Assembly (NCBI GenBank): GCA_964017145.1
Contig: OZ024848.1
Coordinates: 260,501 to 324,500, forward strand
Reading direction: 5' to 3'
DNA length: 64,000 bases
Source of the DNA: Agrocybe praecox
Lineage: Eukaryota > Basidiomycota > Agaricomycetes > Agaricales > Agrocybaceae
The notes beneath the pieces were generated by a model. The model saw nothing but the letters and a program-made list of their open reading frames with translations. It made no database searches and had not been told where the DNA came from. This document shows positions 12,319 to 24,189 of the stretch, piece after piece; position 1 is the first letter of the stretch, and each line of letters starts with the position of its first letter. The translations under genes were made by a program, and so were the position numbers.

Positions 12319-13957
12319 GATATTTGATATGTATACACCATCAGGATTGTCAGCCGAAATCATGTAGCTGCGCACAGAAAATAGCATCCATAGATTCAAT
12401 GGTCAGCACGAATTCTGTGTGAGACAGCCGTTTCATGCTTTCAATCCAGTAGTTTCGGACAGGATCCCGCACAAACCATGTGATCAACCGAATTTAGAAA
12501 CACATCTTTCGGCACTGATGGCCGCTAAATCGGAGATAGAAACTGCGCAAGAAAGCGCCGGTTTCGCGCTACAATATGCTTTTTAACAATGAGGGGTATT
12601 TACCTAAGGTCTGAAATTTTTATTGAGTATTATATAGGTAGAACTAGTACTGAATACGAAGAAGATAGATCGTCACTACTGTATTGCGTACAAAACAAGC
12701 AAATTTCGAGCAATCCCATGATTGAGAAATGGAATTTACCACGCTAAAATTAGAACGTTAGCCAGGATCCTGGCTATCATCGTTTGTCCAAGTTTTATCC
12801 CATAGTCTGTACTTTTGACTCTTTTATTAAAACTTGAAGCTTACAGATGGAGAGCATAGACAAGAATATGGCTTGACTTTGACAAATTCGTCGACATTAG
12901 CATTGGATGGCAGAGAAAGCGACGGCATCAGCGGCATCAGCGGCATGATGCACAGGATGGGCCATATGGATCAGAATGGTTTGATCCGAAGTCAAGGAAT
13001 TTGATCTAATCTTGTATGATCAGCGCGTCTGAGAGGGTCCACATGAGATTCTGTCGGTTGGGACAGGATATACAGATATTCATAATATCTTGTCACAAGG
13101 AACATAGTACTCATGTGTCCCTCATGCGCGATCCAACAAGTTTGCGGAAATCTCAGTGTATTGGGTATTGGCTGACAGGGTTCTACTAGAGATCCCGTTG
13201 GTTTGGACAGTATTATATACAGTAATTCAGTAGATCTTGCCAGAAGAAACACAGTACTCGCGTGTCACTCTTGTGCGATCCAACAAGTTTGGGCAGATCT
13301 CTATGTATCCGGTACTGTACAACAGTGTTCCACTAGAGATCCTGTTAGTAGAGACACAATATACCGGTACTCAAGGAATTTGATCTAATTTCATATGATC
13401 AGGACCGGTCTGGCAGGGTTCAACGCGAGATCCTGTCTGTTGGGACAGGATATACAGATATTCATAATATCTCGTCGCAAGAAATACAGTACTCATGTGT
13501 CACTCCTGTACGATCCAACATGTTTTAGGAGATTTATGGGTATCAGGTATTGTCTGACAGTGTTCCACTCGAGATCCTGTTGGTAGGGACGGGATATGCG
13601 GCTATTCATAATATCTTGTCCAAAGGAACACAGTACTCGCGTGTCATTCCTGTACAATCCAGCAGGTTTGGGGAGATCTATGCGTATCCGGTTCTGTACG
13701 ACAGTGTTCTACTCGAGATCCTGTTGGTAGAGACGCAATATCCAGGTATCCACAATATCTTGTGTAAAGGAACACAATACTCACACATTATTCTTGCACG
13801 ATCCAACAGGTTTGGGGAGATTTTTGTGTATCCGGCATCACGGTAGGCGCCGATACTTGTTTCTCCGAGAAACAGGTTAATAATACAGGTGGCGTGTAAC
13901 TATTAATCTGTATGTCGAAGATACAGTCTCGGGCTTTCCATATAAAGTATGGCCGAT
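12319..13957 (+). repeat. Left arm of the 1.64-kb inverted repeat
   Basis: The outer 650 bp are unique-looking, with ATGTATACACCATCAGGATT at the tip and a GCATCAGCGGCATCAGCGGC triplet repeat near 12925. The inner 850 bp (13020-13850) are a tandem array of the 144-bp unit: GATCCAACA-type landmarks fall at 13130, 13277, 13512, 13656 and 13800 (steps 147, 235, 144, 144). The inner end (13840-13957) is a 120-bp palindromic block containing GGCGCCGATAC and GGGCTTTCCATATAAAGTAT; identity with the right arm stops exactly after GGCCGAT. Confidence 0.95.
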
Positions 13958-14694
13958 CTATGTAGCGCAATACATAATAACAGAATCAGCACACTACAAG
14001 TTCTGTACTGATTTACATAAATCAGTGGAAGTATGCAAGATTCCTGTACATACACACTCCGTTGCATTGGGTACAACCTGTTCAATTTCACTGGATATCA
14101 ATCCCAAGTGGCAATCCCGTTTTGAGGTACTTAATTTGGCAGTCTCCATCCTGATAATTGAAACAGGAACTCAGTGGGAACTATGGGTCTAGTAGAAATG
14201 CACCTAGTTCGGCTCTGTATATCCAGCTCGTTGTAGCGGGATATTGACGAGTGATGGTCCTCGACGGAAGTTTCAAGTAATAAACTCAGTAATGATCATC
14301 CTGTGGATTCTAACAGGATACCAGCGATCATTTAAATTCCTGGAGAGATTTAATCTCAGCAATGTTCCGCAGAATGTCATTCAAATATCCTGTAGAGTTC
14401 TACAGGATATTAGTGTTTATTGGTCGGTTGGGGCCAAGCGGGATTAATCCCTGCTTACATCATACATGAGATCTATAATTAGCCCGACACCGAAATCATG
14501 TAGATATGTACACCGCAAATCTGTAGATACGGACATCCAGAGGCCCTGTATATAGTAATCCTGTACATATCCACTGAGAAATATAGGGTACTGACAACGT
14601 TTTATGTTTAATTCGACAGGATATTATTAAGTGGTGGTGTCATTCCAGGGAGTATTCAAACAACAAGTGTCTCTCGTATTGAAGAATAAGAAAT
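13958..14694. other. Left subterminal region with short hairpins
   Basis: No gene seen. The region has several imperfect palindromes of the ATCCTGT..ACAGGAT type: ATCCTGTGGATTCTAACAGGAT-like at about 14299 and a near-perfect one, ATCCTGTAGAG followed by TTCTACAGGAT, at about 14389. They resemble the palindrome inside each 144-bp unit and could be protein-binding sites; that role is inferred. Confidence 0.5.
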
Positions 14695-15527
14695 TTAATA
14701 TCTATAGCTACGTTTTGCGCGAGAAATATCTGGAAACTTCCACAAGTATTTGTCATATTCTCCGTGCTCCCGAAGCTTCTCCAAACAATTCCCCATCCTG
14801 GTTAGTTCGAGATCCTGATCAGGCGGTGCGCCTACGTCCTTCGAAATTGGGGTCCAGTCACGGCCTTTGCTTGACCAGTACAGCTCGTAGGTCAATTCGC
14901 GCAATCCGATGCACAGCTTGAGGTAATCTTTGGGCTGGTTTCCAGGGCACATAATAATCGTATTAATATGGCGCTCGATCTTGTATGGGAACTTGGCAGA
15001 AATAGATGTAAATCGTCCTCGAGGGGTCCAAAGGCAGATGGGAACCTTCTCATAGTTTAAATCTGGCCAGACTTCTGTACATTTGTCGTACTGAAGTGTA
15101 TTGTCGTATATGCGTAAGTCAACAGGTTCCGGTAGGTGCTTTCCTCTCTAAGATACAACGTTAAACCGCAATGGCTAACAGATAAAAAAACTCTTACCGT
15201 GTGGTCACCGTATACGTATACGTAGATGTCTCGTCCACGTCTATTTGTGCATTCACGCAGCCTTTTATTACATCCCCACCACTCCAATGTTTTAACGGAG
15301 ACAGGGACTAGTTGGTCATTCTCGGGTGTGATGTCTGGGCACTCTAGGGCAGATGCCATGAGACGGTCATGGTCAGAGCCAGGCTCTATTTCTTCATCGC
15401 TTTCGCAGTGTGTGGTTGTTGGCGAGGGTATGATTTCAGAGGTATCTTCACTGCGATGATTTGGGTGTATTTCCAAAGTAGGATGGGAGACTTGGGTAGT
15501 GGGTAAGGCGCTGCTAGAGGCTGCCAT
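14695..15527 (-). CDS. Hypothetical protein, cargo gene, paralogue of 15802-16550
   Basis: Two-exon model: exon 1 15527-15198 and exon 2 15147-14695, joined in phase with GT..AG borders, giving about 260 residues. The N-terminal half is Ser/Thr/Glu-rich and looks disordered. The C-terminal half has FPYKIERHINTIIMCPGNQP and KDYLKLCIGLRELTYELYWS, which aligns with the neighbour gene's NNYLSACIGFRELTYKLYWS. It ends SRAKRSYRY without the acidic tail of its neighbour. Both genes are minus-strand and 275 bp apart, so they look like a tandem duplication. Family not recognised; presence inside the inverted-repeat element suggests transposon cargo. Confidence 0.65.
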
Positions 15528-15801
15528 AGTGGTGGCAAAAAGAGGGCGAGTTCTCTAACGTAGGGTACAGCAAATCAGGTCGATGTAAACAGTGAGAATC
15601 AGCAGTATCCTTGATCTACAGTTAAACAAGGCATCATATAAACAGTGTGAATGTTAGGGAAGGATACTGTTGTATACGACATAATTTTAGGTAGTTATCC
15701 GGGGTCGGTTCACACGCACGATAATGAAAAAACGAAATCCTGTTCAATATCCCAGCATTTAGATCAGAAGTATCGTCTCATTTTAACTGATGAACTACAA
15801 C

Positions 15802-16550
15802 CTAGTCAAAATCATTAAAGTAAACCATTGAACCTCTGATCACGACATGTTTGTAATCGTCGCTATCATACTCATCCTCGTCTCCTTCCCAAACCCCAAA
15901 TTCTCTTGCCATACTACGATCTCGGAAGTCCCACGACCCACTTTTCCAATCGTCCGTCTCTTTGAGGTACTCAAGACAGCCCGTATTGAGTAACGAAAGC
16001 TCGGTGTCGGGTGGTGCGATCCCCTTGCAAATTGTCGTCCACCTAAAGCGTCCAGGGGACCAGTACAGCTTGTATGTAAGCTCCCGAAAGCCTATACAAG
16101 CTGAAAGATAATTGTTTGGCTGATCTTGAGGCCTGAGAATAATCATGTATGGTCGGCAGGAGACGTCGAAGGGACGGTAGCAATCAAAGGGATAAAAAAA
16201 ACCCGATGGATTCCAGCACTCGAGACAGGCAGTTGATGGATGGAATGCCCGGCAAAGGTCGGGGTGGTCCTTGTAAGTGAATGTCTTGTCGGTAATTATA
16301 ATGGGGAAGTATAAAGGTAAATGTGGGCCCGTCTAAAAAAATAAAAAAATAAGCACAAGTTGAATCAGTGTGATGATTAGTACAAGCTTACGTCGAATTC
16401 GAGGTATATGAAGACACGGAACGCTGACTCATAAATACCCAGGGCGTCGTCGTCGTCATGTTCCCAGACAGCGTCGGCCCAAGAATCAGGAGTTGATGAT
16501 CTCGAGCAAGCATCGTCATTGGCATCATCACCAGAATATGTGGGTGGCAT
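15802..16550 (-). CDS. Hypothetical protein, cargo gene, paralogue of 14695-15527
   Basis: Two-exon model: 16550-16392 and 16332-15802, joined in phase 0 across a 59-bp intron, giving about 229 residues. The start is MPPTYSGDDANDDACSRSST, an acidic low-complexity leader with a DDDD run. The core contains CRAFHPSTACLEC, CYRPFDVSCRP and then the shared NNYLSACIGFRELTYKLYWS segment. The tail is strongly acidic (WEGDEDEYDSDDY) before FNDFD-stop. The cysteines could bind metal, but no known finger spacing is recognised. Function unknown. Confidence 0.65.
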
Positions 16551-16884
16551 TATTTGGCCAGGCGATAATTCTCAGTTTCAAGCCCTTTATATATTTTGCG
16601 TACACCTCAATGTGTTAGATAGTGCAGCTTTTCATTACCAAATCGTGTTGTGTTCAACAGAATTTCAGGTGTGCGTCATGTACAAGTCGCGTGGCTGTGC
16701 CGTGGGAATATGGACTTGGGCGTGAAAATCCTGTCGACTGCAACATTATTCACAGCTCAGATCGTGGCCTAATAAGCAATATATGTACCATTTAAACTGT
16801 TTTGACCGATACCATTACTCTTACGCCAGTGATGCCCAACAGTCGATGCATTGAAAATCGAATACAAAGGATCATACTAACTAT

Positions 16885-19800
16885 TTACAACCCAGGAAAC
16901 TCACCACCAACAAGACAAAAGAACTTCTCCCTATCCTCTGGCGTATTGAAACCAATATAAGCACCAATATTGTGAGCGTTAGAGAGGTATTTAATCCTTT
17001 CCTTTAAAGTAAGAGCAGCAAGTCGTCCGTTCCAAGCAACTGTTCCATGGCGAGGCAAATGGTCACCGAACATCTGCTCATACGGAATGCCGGTATATTT
17101 GAGAAATTGAGCCATAGCGGCTGAGCGGTCGGAAATTGGAAGTCTATCGTTATTTGCGATACATCCGAGTACGTCCTCGATTCCGCTAACAGTGACCAGA
17201 TAGGTAATTTTTCGAATGGCCATAGTGGCAGCAATGCGAGCGTCCCATTCAGGGGTACCATATGGATATTTTCCCCCGAAGATGTCGTCAAGGGTGAGTC
17301 CCGAGAACTGGAAGAAGACGGTGACAAGGAAGCTCCGGGTGTGTGGATCGATGACTTCCCTGTGGTTCATGTAGAAGCCAATCCCACGCAGCAGCGGATT
17401 CTCGGAGAACACCTGAACCGACTTATAGATGAAGAATTCGCCTGCCGTATGATTCTTGCTGCATCCGCAATGCATATGATTTGGATGGGGCACTCCAGGT
17501 GGGTCCGTTCGATTGAAAGATTGGCCATGTAGTTCACTGGCGTTGTCAACAATATCCGGGCCTCCACGGTGGTTGAAATGGTGACGGCAGCGACAGACCA
17601 TCTTCTCATCTTTGCCAGCAGAGAGAATAGCCATCGTCATCTCCAAGCTGGTAGACGCAAACTCCGGGCAAAAGAATTGTACCTCACGTACAGCGAGGCG
17701 GGTGCTGGGGTCGATTTCGCTGAGTACCTCCTCGCGGTCTATGGCAGTCTTGGCGGCGTTGTACTTGATGAGATAATTTTTGGCCTTTTCTGCACGTTAC
17801 TGATCAGCATTGAGCAAATATTCACATTATCACAAACAGCGTACTTGTCCTGGCATCCCTTCCTGACTCGTCCTTCGAAAGAAACGTAGACTGCGCTGGA
17901 AATGGATTGACTCCCTTCTTCGAGTTATCCGTCTTGAGGTGAGACGCCATCAGTCCCGCCTTTTCGACTTCAATCTCGTTGAATCTTTCCTGGGCGGTCT
18001 TGTTGTTTGGAATGGACAATTGTTGGACGACGACTTGAGCTTCGGCTGTTAGCTGCTCGATATGCTGCTTGGCTTCCATGCTCAGCTTCTTCTTCTGAAA
18101 TGCGGTGAGAGAAGTTTCCCTGACATCCCTTGATTCAACTAAGACACGGTCGACTTTGGTGAGGTGGTTGGTGAGACTGATACACTTTAGGTTTGCCGGT
18201 CCCTCCCCTCGCGTGATAGCCTTGAATTTTGTGAGTCTGGCGTGTAGCTCATTCCTCATCGTCTGGTAGTAATCCATACGCAAGTCGGCAATATGATACG
18301 CCTCGCGAAGCTTGAAGTGTGACTGCGATTCCTTGGGAAGTATTTCGGCGCGTTGTTCCGGAGGCACATCCTCGTATTTGAATTCTTTATAGTCAAACTC
18401 ATATACAAGGATCTCCATAACGTCTGCAGGGATACTTCCAAACGACTGCTCGACTCCATATCCATCTCTAATTTGTATTCATGAGCAAGAGACCAAGATG
18501 GATCCGTCAAAAAGCTTACTTTGCATAGACAGACGACTGATGAGGTTTTTCGAGCTCCCCCATTTGAAATCTATTATAGAACGGTGATTAGCGCTGCATT
18601 CATACATATCTAATAATAGACCAGCTTACCCATCAATATCCTCGCCTTCTTTTAGCAGTCGCATGTCGTCAAAGTGAGAGGCATCCATTTTACCAAATGA
18701 GGAAGATCTGACGGGGCCGGAGGATGCCACCAGCGCATTGGCAGAGAAATTTGACGACGTAGAGTGGGGAAGAATGGGAAGACTCGTCCCCATATCATGG
18801 GCATCCATGGAAGAGGACGACGGGAAACTGGACAGACCCCCAAATAACTCCTGTTCATCTAGGTCCTGAAAAGCCGATGGAGCTTCTGCGCTAACGAGCG
18901 GAGGATAGACTTGTTCCTCTTGCACCTGTTGAGACATAGTCATGTTATGTGGGAAAACAAAGCCTCCGAAGGTTGTCTGCATCAAAGTCGTCATGGAGAC
19001 CTGTGAACTAATAGCGCATACTAAGTATCAGTATTAATGTTTCATGTACATCGAAGCAATCCTTTCTTACCTAAACCCAGATGGTGTGTTCTTGTCTAAG
19101 GACAATGGAGCTGCGCTAGCTTGAGTTCCAGTTGTTGTTGTGACATTACTAGATTCACATTAATGCCAGGACCAAAAAATAGAACGGTAATAAACTCACT
19201 TTTGCGTGGAATCATTCTCGGAAGAGAGACCCGTGGCCGTAGCAAGATCCTCTTTAGTCGTGGGAGTCCTAGGACAGGTGAATTTAGAACGCAAATATCA
19301 GGAGTTAAAGAACATACCGGGGATCAACCTCTGGACTGACGTTCGCAGTGACATCTTGAACCGGCCCTGCACGCGCATTATCCCTGGTTCATACGATGTT
19401 AGCGCCTGATATCCAAGATTCATCATAAATGCCAATATAACATACTTTAGAACATCGCCGTCCCTCGAAAATAAGTTCGGATCCATGCTCTCTTGACTTC
19501 CCATCTTCGGATCCACGTTAATTGAACTTTCTTGAACTCCCAAAGACGCGGCTATGACTCCAAATGCCACAGGGGATCTAGATACACACATATAAATTGT
19601 TAAACACTGGAGGCCGTGTAGATGATAGGAACAAATGACGTACCGTGCGTCAACGTCCATGGTTCTGCTGGTTCCCTGTGCGCTCTCCTGACCCCCAGTT
19701 TCTGAAGTCTGAGTGGGACCTCTGCGGACAGTTAGCTTGAAAATATGCATCACTAATTACAATTATTACGTACGTCATATCAACATCCATGTCCCCTTCC

Positions 19801-20260
19801 CCGCTGACTTGGGTTTCTATTTCTGAACTTGGGCTCAGTCGTGTTCTATGTGAATCATTGAGAACGCTACGTCTAATTTAAAACTAAATTCGGAGACTCA
19901 CTCGGTATCATGGCTCTCAGGCAGTTCCGGAATAAGACTGGGGTCGGTATGGTCGGACCTTTGCAAGTCTTCAATAATGCGCTGCGCCCTTTCTTTGCGA
20001 GTCTTCACAGCGTCTTTATAATCTGTGGGAAATGTTAGCGTGAGCAAACAGGTAAGGTCATGTAAGACTTGCCAGTGTTTTTGTGTTTATATCTGACGGT
20101 TTTCCAAATTCCCTCAGCAGTCTGCAGCTCTTTCTGCCAGACTGAGAGTACGTGCATGTCTGTCAAAGCGTGTGGTTACTCAAGGAATTGAACAGAAAAA
20201 TATATGCTTACAACGTTTGCGAACACCGTCACCGTTCAATACGTCTTGCGTAGACGACAT
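16885..20260 (-). CDS. Large hypothetical cargo protein with Ser/Gln-rich N-terminus and coiled coil
   Basis: Multi-exon minus-strand gene. Suggested start MSSTQDVLNGDGVRKR at 20260, exon 1 20260-20212, exon 2 20159-20073 (with a GCAAGT donor), exon 3 20024-19902, then several small exons to 18626 encoding Ser/Gln/Thr-rich sequence. The 17822-18418 exon is helical and charged (FNEIEVEKAGLMASHLKTDN, EQLTAEAQVVVQQLS), consistent with coiled coil. It joins in phase to the terminal exon at about 17793-16885, which carries CRCRHHFNHRG, NHMHCGCSKNH and a long C-terminal domain ending GGEFPGL. The Cys/His clusters may bind metal. No family recognised; exon joins in the N-terminal half are less certain. 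Confidence 0.6.
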
Positions 20261-21262
20261 CGATTCTTTCTGTGCTTTGTGAAGGGGATATGCGACTTCA
20301 GAGAGAAAGGGGGAAAGGATCAGGCCAAATGTTTGGTTTTTAATATTTCTCACACCGTACATTCACGTATCATAATATATCAAATATTAAAGACTGCGCC
20401 CTACTACCTACTTAGCGAATCGAATGTAGGGCCCAGTGGAGTCATACGTTGGTTGACTTCTGTTGGGCCGTACTTTGCGAATTGATGTTCATGAACGCAG
20501 CATTCCAACCAAAATTCGTCGGATTTCCCGGTCTTATCGCCTTATCGTCCATATGTTTTTCCTGTAATCTCATACGGCATTGTATTGTGGGGATCTCAAC
20601 AGGATTGATCTTTTGAGAAACTTGCAGTATGCCGCACAGGAATTTGACGGCGTTATATTGATTCTGATGGTCTTAGTGTCAAATTTGAATATTGTCGCCA
20701 AGTGGGATTTGGACTGCTAAACACGGGAATTTTGCATCCATGCCAGCAATCTTATAATCTGTAAACATATATAAAAGGGCTATCTTTGAGGTGTTATCAA
20801 GCAACTACAACATATGTTTATGTGTATTAATAATCAAAAGAACACAACGGACGGCGCTAATTTCAATGTCTCGGCACTATCTCGGCATTGTCACCGGCGG
20901 CCTCAACCGCGATCAGCAGGAGACTTCAATTGTTTGGTGCGATCATCGTACATGGAAACTTAAGGGGACCACTCTCATAGGCGACCTCACTCATGTGTTA
21001 CAGACGGTCAGCAGGGACTAGTGACTTCGATTGTATGGTGCGATCATCGTACATGGAAACTTAAAGGGAGAAACAATGTCTGATCTATCTGATGTATATC
21101 ACTACCAAAAGACTCGGGAAGAGGAAATTTCGGATGTCGGTGCGTAGTATCACGTGCAAATATCCGACTTGCGTTCCTGAGGAAAAGATATGAACGTGAA
21201 TCTTCATATTTTCTCCTCTTACCACTACTTCCATATCCCACTCATTGCCTGTTTGTAGTACG
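20261..21262. other. Divergent intergenic region with a short direct repeat
   Basis: Lies between divergently transcribed cargo genes, so it probably holds both promoters. No gene is supported. A direct repeat of about 60 bp occurs at 20910-20970 and 21003-21069: both copies contain TGCGATCATCGTACATGGAA followed by ACTTAA. The first copy reads as GLNRDQQETSIVWCDHRTW in one frame; the second is broken by a stop. Confidence 0.5.
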
Positions 21263-22053
21263 ATGTCCTCTGACTCTGTCCATAACGAGCCTGGCGCCGT
21301 CGTAAACAATACGACCCAGAGAGGTATGCGCATACTCCTTTCTTTTCACGAGTCATACTGATGTGCACCGTCTTCAAGCAGAGGAGTTGCCTGTGTTCTA
21401 CGTTGTATGTGTTGGACGTAGTCCTGGTATTTTTGCTGGACCGTAAGTTGTGGTACTTTGTTGACAGACTTCTCCGCTCATCCCTTTGATAGTGATGGCA
21501 TTTCCGCTAACACGGAGTCCGTGCCAGGTGCACTTGTGGTCAAGCGGCACTCACTTGCGGCTGCAAAGGATACACTGCATGTATTCTTGCACATGAATGT
21601 TGTCAAGCGAGTGACCATCACCCATACATCACATTTGCTGCAGCCGCACGATGCAGAATCTATGCATGGACTCAACGGTGAGTCTCTTATTATGAATTTA
21701 TTATATATTATGCTGACACTATCATAGGTGCTCTCGACAATCCTGATGGGGAGAAGTTCTACACAGTAGTTGTTGGCCGCAGACCAGGCGTATTCTGTGG
21801 AACGTGAGCATGTCTATGTTGGATTGATCTCGTTTGACGTACTGAATGGAATCTTTATGACAGGACATATGTTTCTCCAAACGTGCAGAATATCCCCGGC
21901 GGCCGTTGCGTCAAGTGCCTCACTCAAGAGGAAGCAGTCGACTATATGACTGGCGCTCTCAACGCTCACCAAGTGTTCCAGGTACAATGGGATTGTAGCT
22001 CCGAGACGATGTGGGAAAAAGACTTTGCTAACTTTTTAGACTCGTCTGAGTAG
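21263..22053 (+). CDS. Protein with two RNase H1 N-terminal (viroplasmin-like) domains, cargo gene
   Basis: Five-exon model: 21263-21323, 21382-21442, 21493-21677, 21728-21803, 21864-22053, all with GT..AG borders and in phase. The protein is about 190 residues. It has two copies of the small domain found at the N-terminus of eukaryotic RNase H1 and in caulimovirus viroplasmin: FYVVCVGRSPGIFAG near the start, and FYTVVVGRRPGVFCG continued by GRCVKCLTQEEAVDYMTGAL. In RNase H1 this domain binds RNA-DNA hybrid or duplex RNA. No RNase H catalytic domain follows; the gene ends NFLDSSE-stop. A nucleic-acid-binding role for the element is inferred. Confidence 0.75.
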
Positions 22054-22217
22054 TTTTACATTTGTATTATGCTTAGTGCCAATTATACTTGTGTGAATAG
22101 ACAATGTTACTCCGTCTGTCTGATAGCACATCAAATAAATTGATTCAATAGTTATAATTTGAATTTGTACGAATGCCTTAAATATCAATACGGCTCAACG
22201 CTTTCCTCTATACCGCC

Positions 22218-23190
22218 ATGAGCTCCAAGGCTTCAAGAGCAGAGAAAGATCGCAGATATTATTTAAAGTTTGTCCTCCTCCTACTTCCTAATCGGTGTTG
22301 CTTACCCCCTAAAGGAATCAAGCAGCTAGACAATCCCAGTGTCGAGAACTTAATAAGCGGCGCAGAAAAAGGTAACTGAAGTTTTCAAATACATATGATG
22401 GTTGTTTCTAAGGCCAGCGGGAGTAGACAAGCAGAGGAAGAAATAGAGCCTGGTTTAATAATCCCAGAAAAACAAACGTAAGAGACATAAGCACTAGCGC
22501 CCATCACCAATCTATTATTAACTTCAACATAGCGCGGAGAAAGGAGTACAGACCATCCTAGAGGACCAAAACATCCAAGAGCTTTATGCAAATAATCTTT
22601 GGAGCGAGCCCCCAACCCCGGACTTCAAAGAGTTGGCTGAGCTTATAGCACGCAAAGATCAATTGGGATCACCGCACTTCACACTACCTGTTGAGGAGAT
22701 GTACGATATCTCGCACAATTTCCCAGCATACGATAACTTTATGGAGTTGCGAAAAACAGTCGTGAAGTGGAGCAGCTACTGGGGTGGAGTTAATATGTGG
22801 CAAGATACACTCGAGTATCTTTTTCGTTGCGCAGTGGACCTTGGCAAAGAACGAACCTTTGTCGAGAAGCTCTGGACTCACGAACTTCGTGGACGCCAAA
22901 TATTACACACGCTTCAGATCCTTATAGGTCAGTTACCCAAGGATTATACGGCAGTCAAGGTCGTCTGGACCTTCCAACAGGAGCAAGTAATTGCTATATC
23001 CCAGGGGGTAGCTATCATTCGCACAAAGCTGCCACTTCTCTGGCAAAGAATCGGATTTTCCCAGGATTCAACTAATATACTCGGGAAAGAAAGGGATCAT
23101 CTTCTCAGTGCTGCAACAATGATGGATTGGCCTAGAAGTATGGATTCTCTTCCCCCAAGCGATATTTCAGAACAGGAAGAAGAAGTCTGA
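22218..23190 (+). CDS. Hypothetical protein with basic N-terminal region, cargo gene
   Basis: Three exons: 22218-22267, 22315-22371, 22533-23190; joins keep the frame and give 254 residues. The N-terminus is highly basic (KDRRYYLKNQAARQSQCREL and NKRRRKS), reminiscent of a bZIP basic region (AAR..S spacing) although the invariant Asn is displaced by one residue. The rest is helical with many Trp residues (VVKWSSYWGGVNMWQDTLEY) and ends acidic (DISEQEEEV). It starts 165 bp after the viroplasmin-domain gene on the same strand. DNA binding is plausible from composition only; family not recognised. Confidence 0.6.
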
Positions 23191-23399
23191 ATGTATCGTT
23201 GGTGAGCAATATAAAATCGACTTTTGAGGATCTTGTATACTGATTGAAAATACCTCTAGCAAACAAGGGTCTGATAGAAAGGGTCATCGTTATGAAGCTA
23301 GCTATCTTTTATGTAAACCTGTCTATAGAAAAGGCAGACTATTGGTGCATTTTATTGCAACCCTAAGAAAATCTCATGAATATCGTTGAATAAGAACCT

Positions 23400-23675
23400 G
23401 CCAAGTCCGTTCACTCAAACTCACTAATTACGTTCACTCAAACTCACTAATTACGTTCACTCAAAACTCACTAAGCCCGTTCACTCAAAACTCGTAAATA
23501 TGTTCTCGTTGAGAGCATCACAAACACGATGTTTCAGAGGCATTAGGACCTCTCGCCGATGTTTAATATCCATTTTAAATCTGTTTGCGACCTGTTTACG
23601 ACCTGTTTACGACCTGTTTACGACTTGTTTACGACTCGCGGCTCGTTTACGACCTGTTTACGACTGCTCTTTCGA
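23400..23675. repeat. Two short tandem arrays near the element's centre
   Basis: Four copies of a 24-25-bp unit (CGTTCACTCAAACTCACTAA) run from about 23408 to 23500. About 80 bp further on, an 11-bp unit (GACCTGTTTAC) is repeated about seven times with small variants, from about 23587 to 23668. Both lie within 450 bp of the symmetry centre (23,240). Confidence 0.85.
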
Positions 23676-23889
23676 TTAATTAAAGCTCCGCTTTGAATGC
23701 ATCATGTTCAGCCATCAATATATGTCTGGTCGATAAGGTCTCATGTTTTTCAGTACCAGAGAATCTGGCCTCAATTTTTAAATTATATTTATGTTATAAC
23801 GTACATTTATAGTATTATTGCGGGGTATGGTATAATAATAGTTCATACATTGCGAGAGATGAGTAAATTAGCAATTAGGTAGCGGGTTC

Positions 23890-24150
23890 GGCATTTCCTG
23901 TCGGACTTTGAAATTGCATAAAACGAACTTGTTATTTCAAAAGGTTAATACCCCTCAGGGGTCTGAGATTTTTGGAAGGTATACTCTGCATATATATGTA
24001 GTGCATACTATAAAAATTTCTTTTAAATTTGGTGTGTTCCTCAAACCAGGCAGTACAATTGAGCTCAACAAACGCCTCAGTCGGTACAAATTTCCATAAA
24101 TAACTCAATGCCGCGCGCAGTCATATGATTGTGGATATAAATACCACCCG
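23890..24150. repeat. Dispersed repeat B, copy 1
   Basis: About 260 bp shared in the same orientation with 27470-27722. Common landmarks include TAATACCCCTCAGGG, a TTTCTTTTA(A/T)ATTTGGTG stretch, GGTACAATTGAG, TTCCATAAATA and GATTGTGGATATAAAT. The copies differ by scattered substitutions. No coding potential seen. Confidence 0.75.
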
Positions 24151-24189
24151 GGATACCGGTATGGCAGTGCAATCTGGCTGATTGCCCAA

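Noticed and set aside
12319..12340. 8-bp target duplication at the tips of the giant inverted repeat
   Set aside because: Sequences outside the two tips do not match as a direct repeat; the inverted similarity only fades out.
12992..13970. Open frames inside the left arm and their identical partners in the right arm
   Set aside because: They follow the 144-bp repeat, overlap on both strands, and have no domain; the identity reflects the inverted repeat.
16885..17646. TET/JBP-type dioxygenase in the His-rich exon
   Set aside because: I looked for the HxD..H pattern because KDZ elements can carry TET/JBP genes; the His/Cys clusters here do not fit that motif order.
23400..23500. CRISPR-like array
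   Set aside because: The 24-25-bp units are directly adjacent with no unique spacers, and the genome is eukaryotic.
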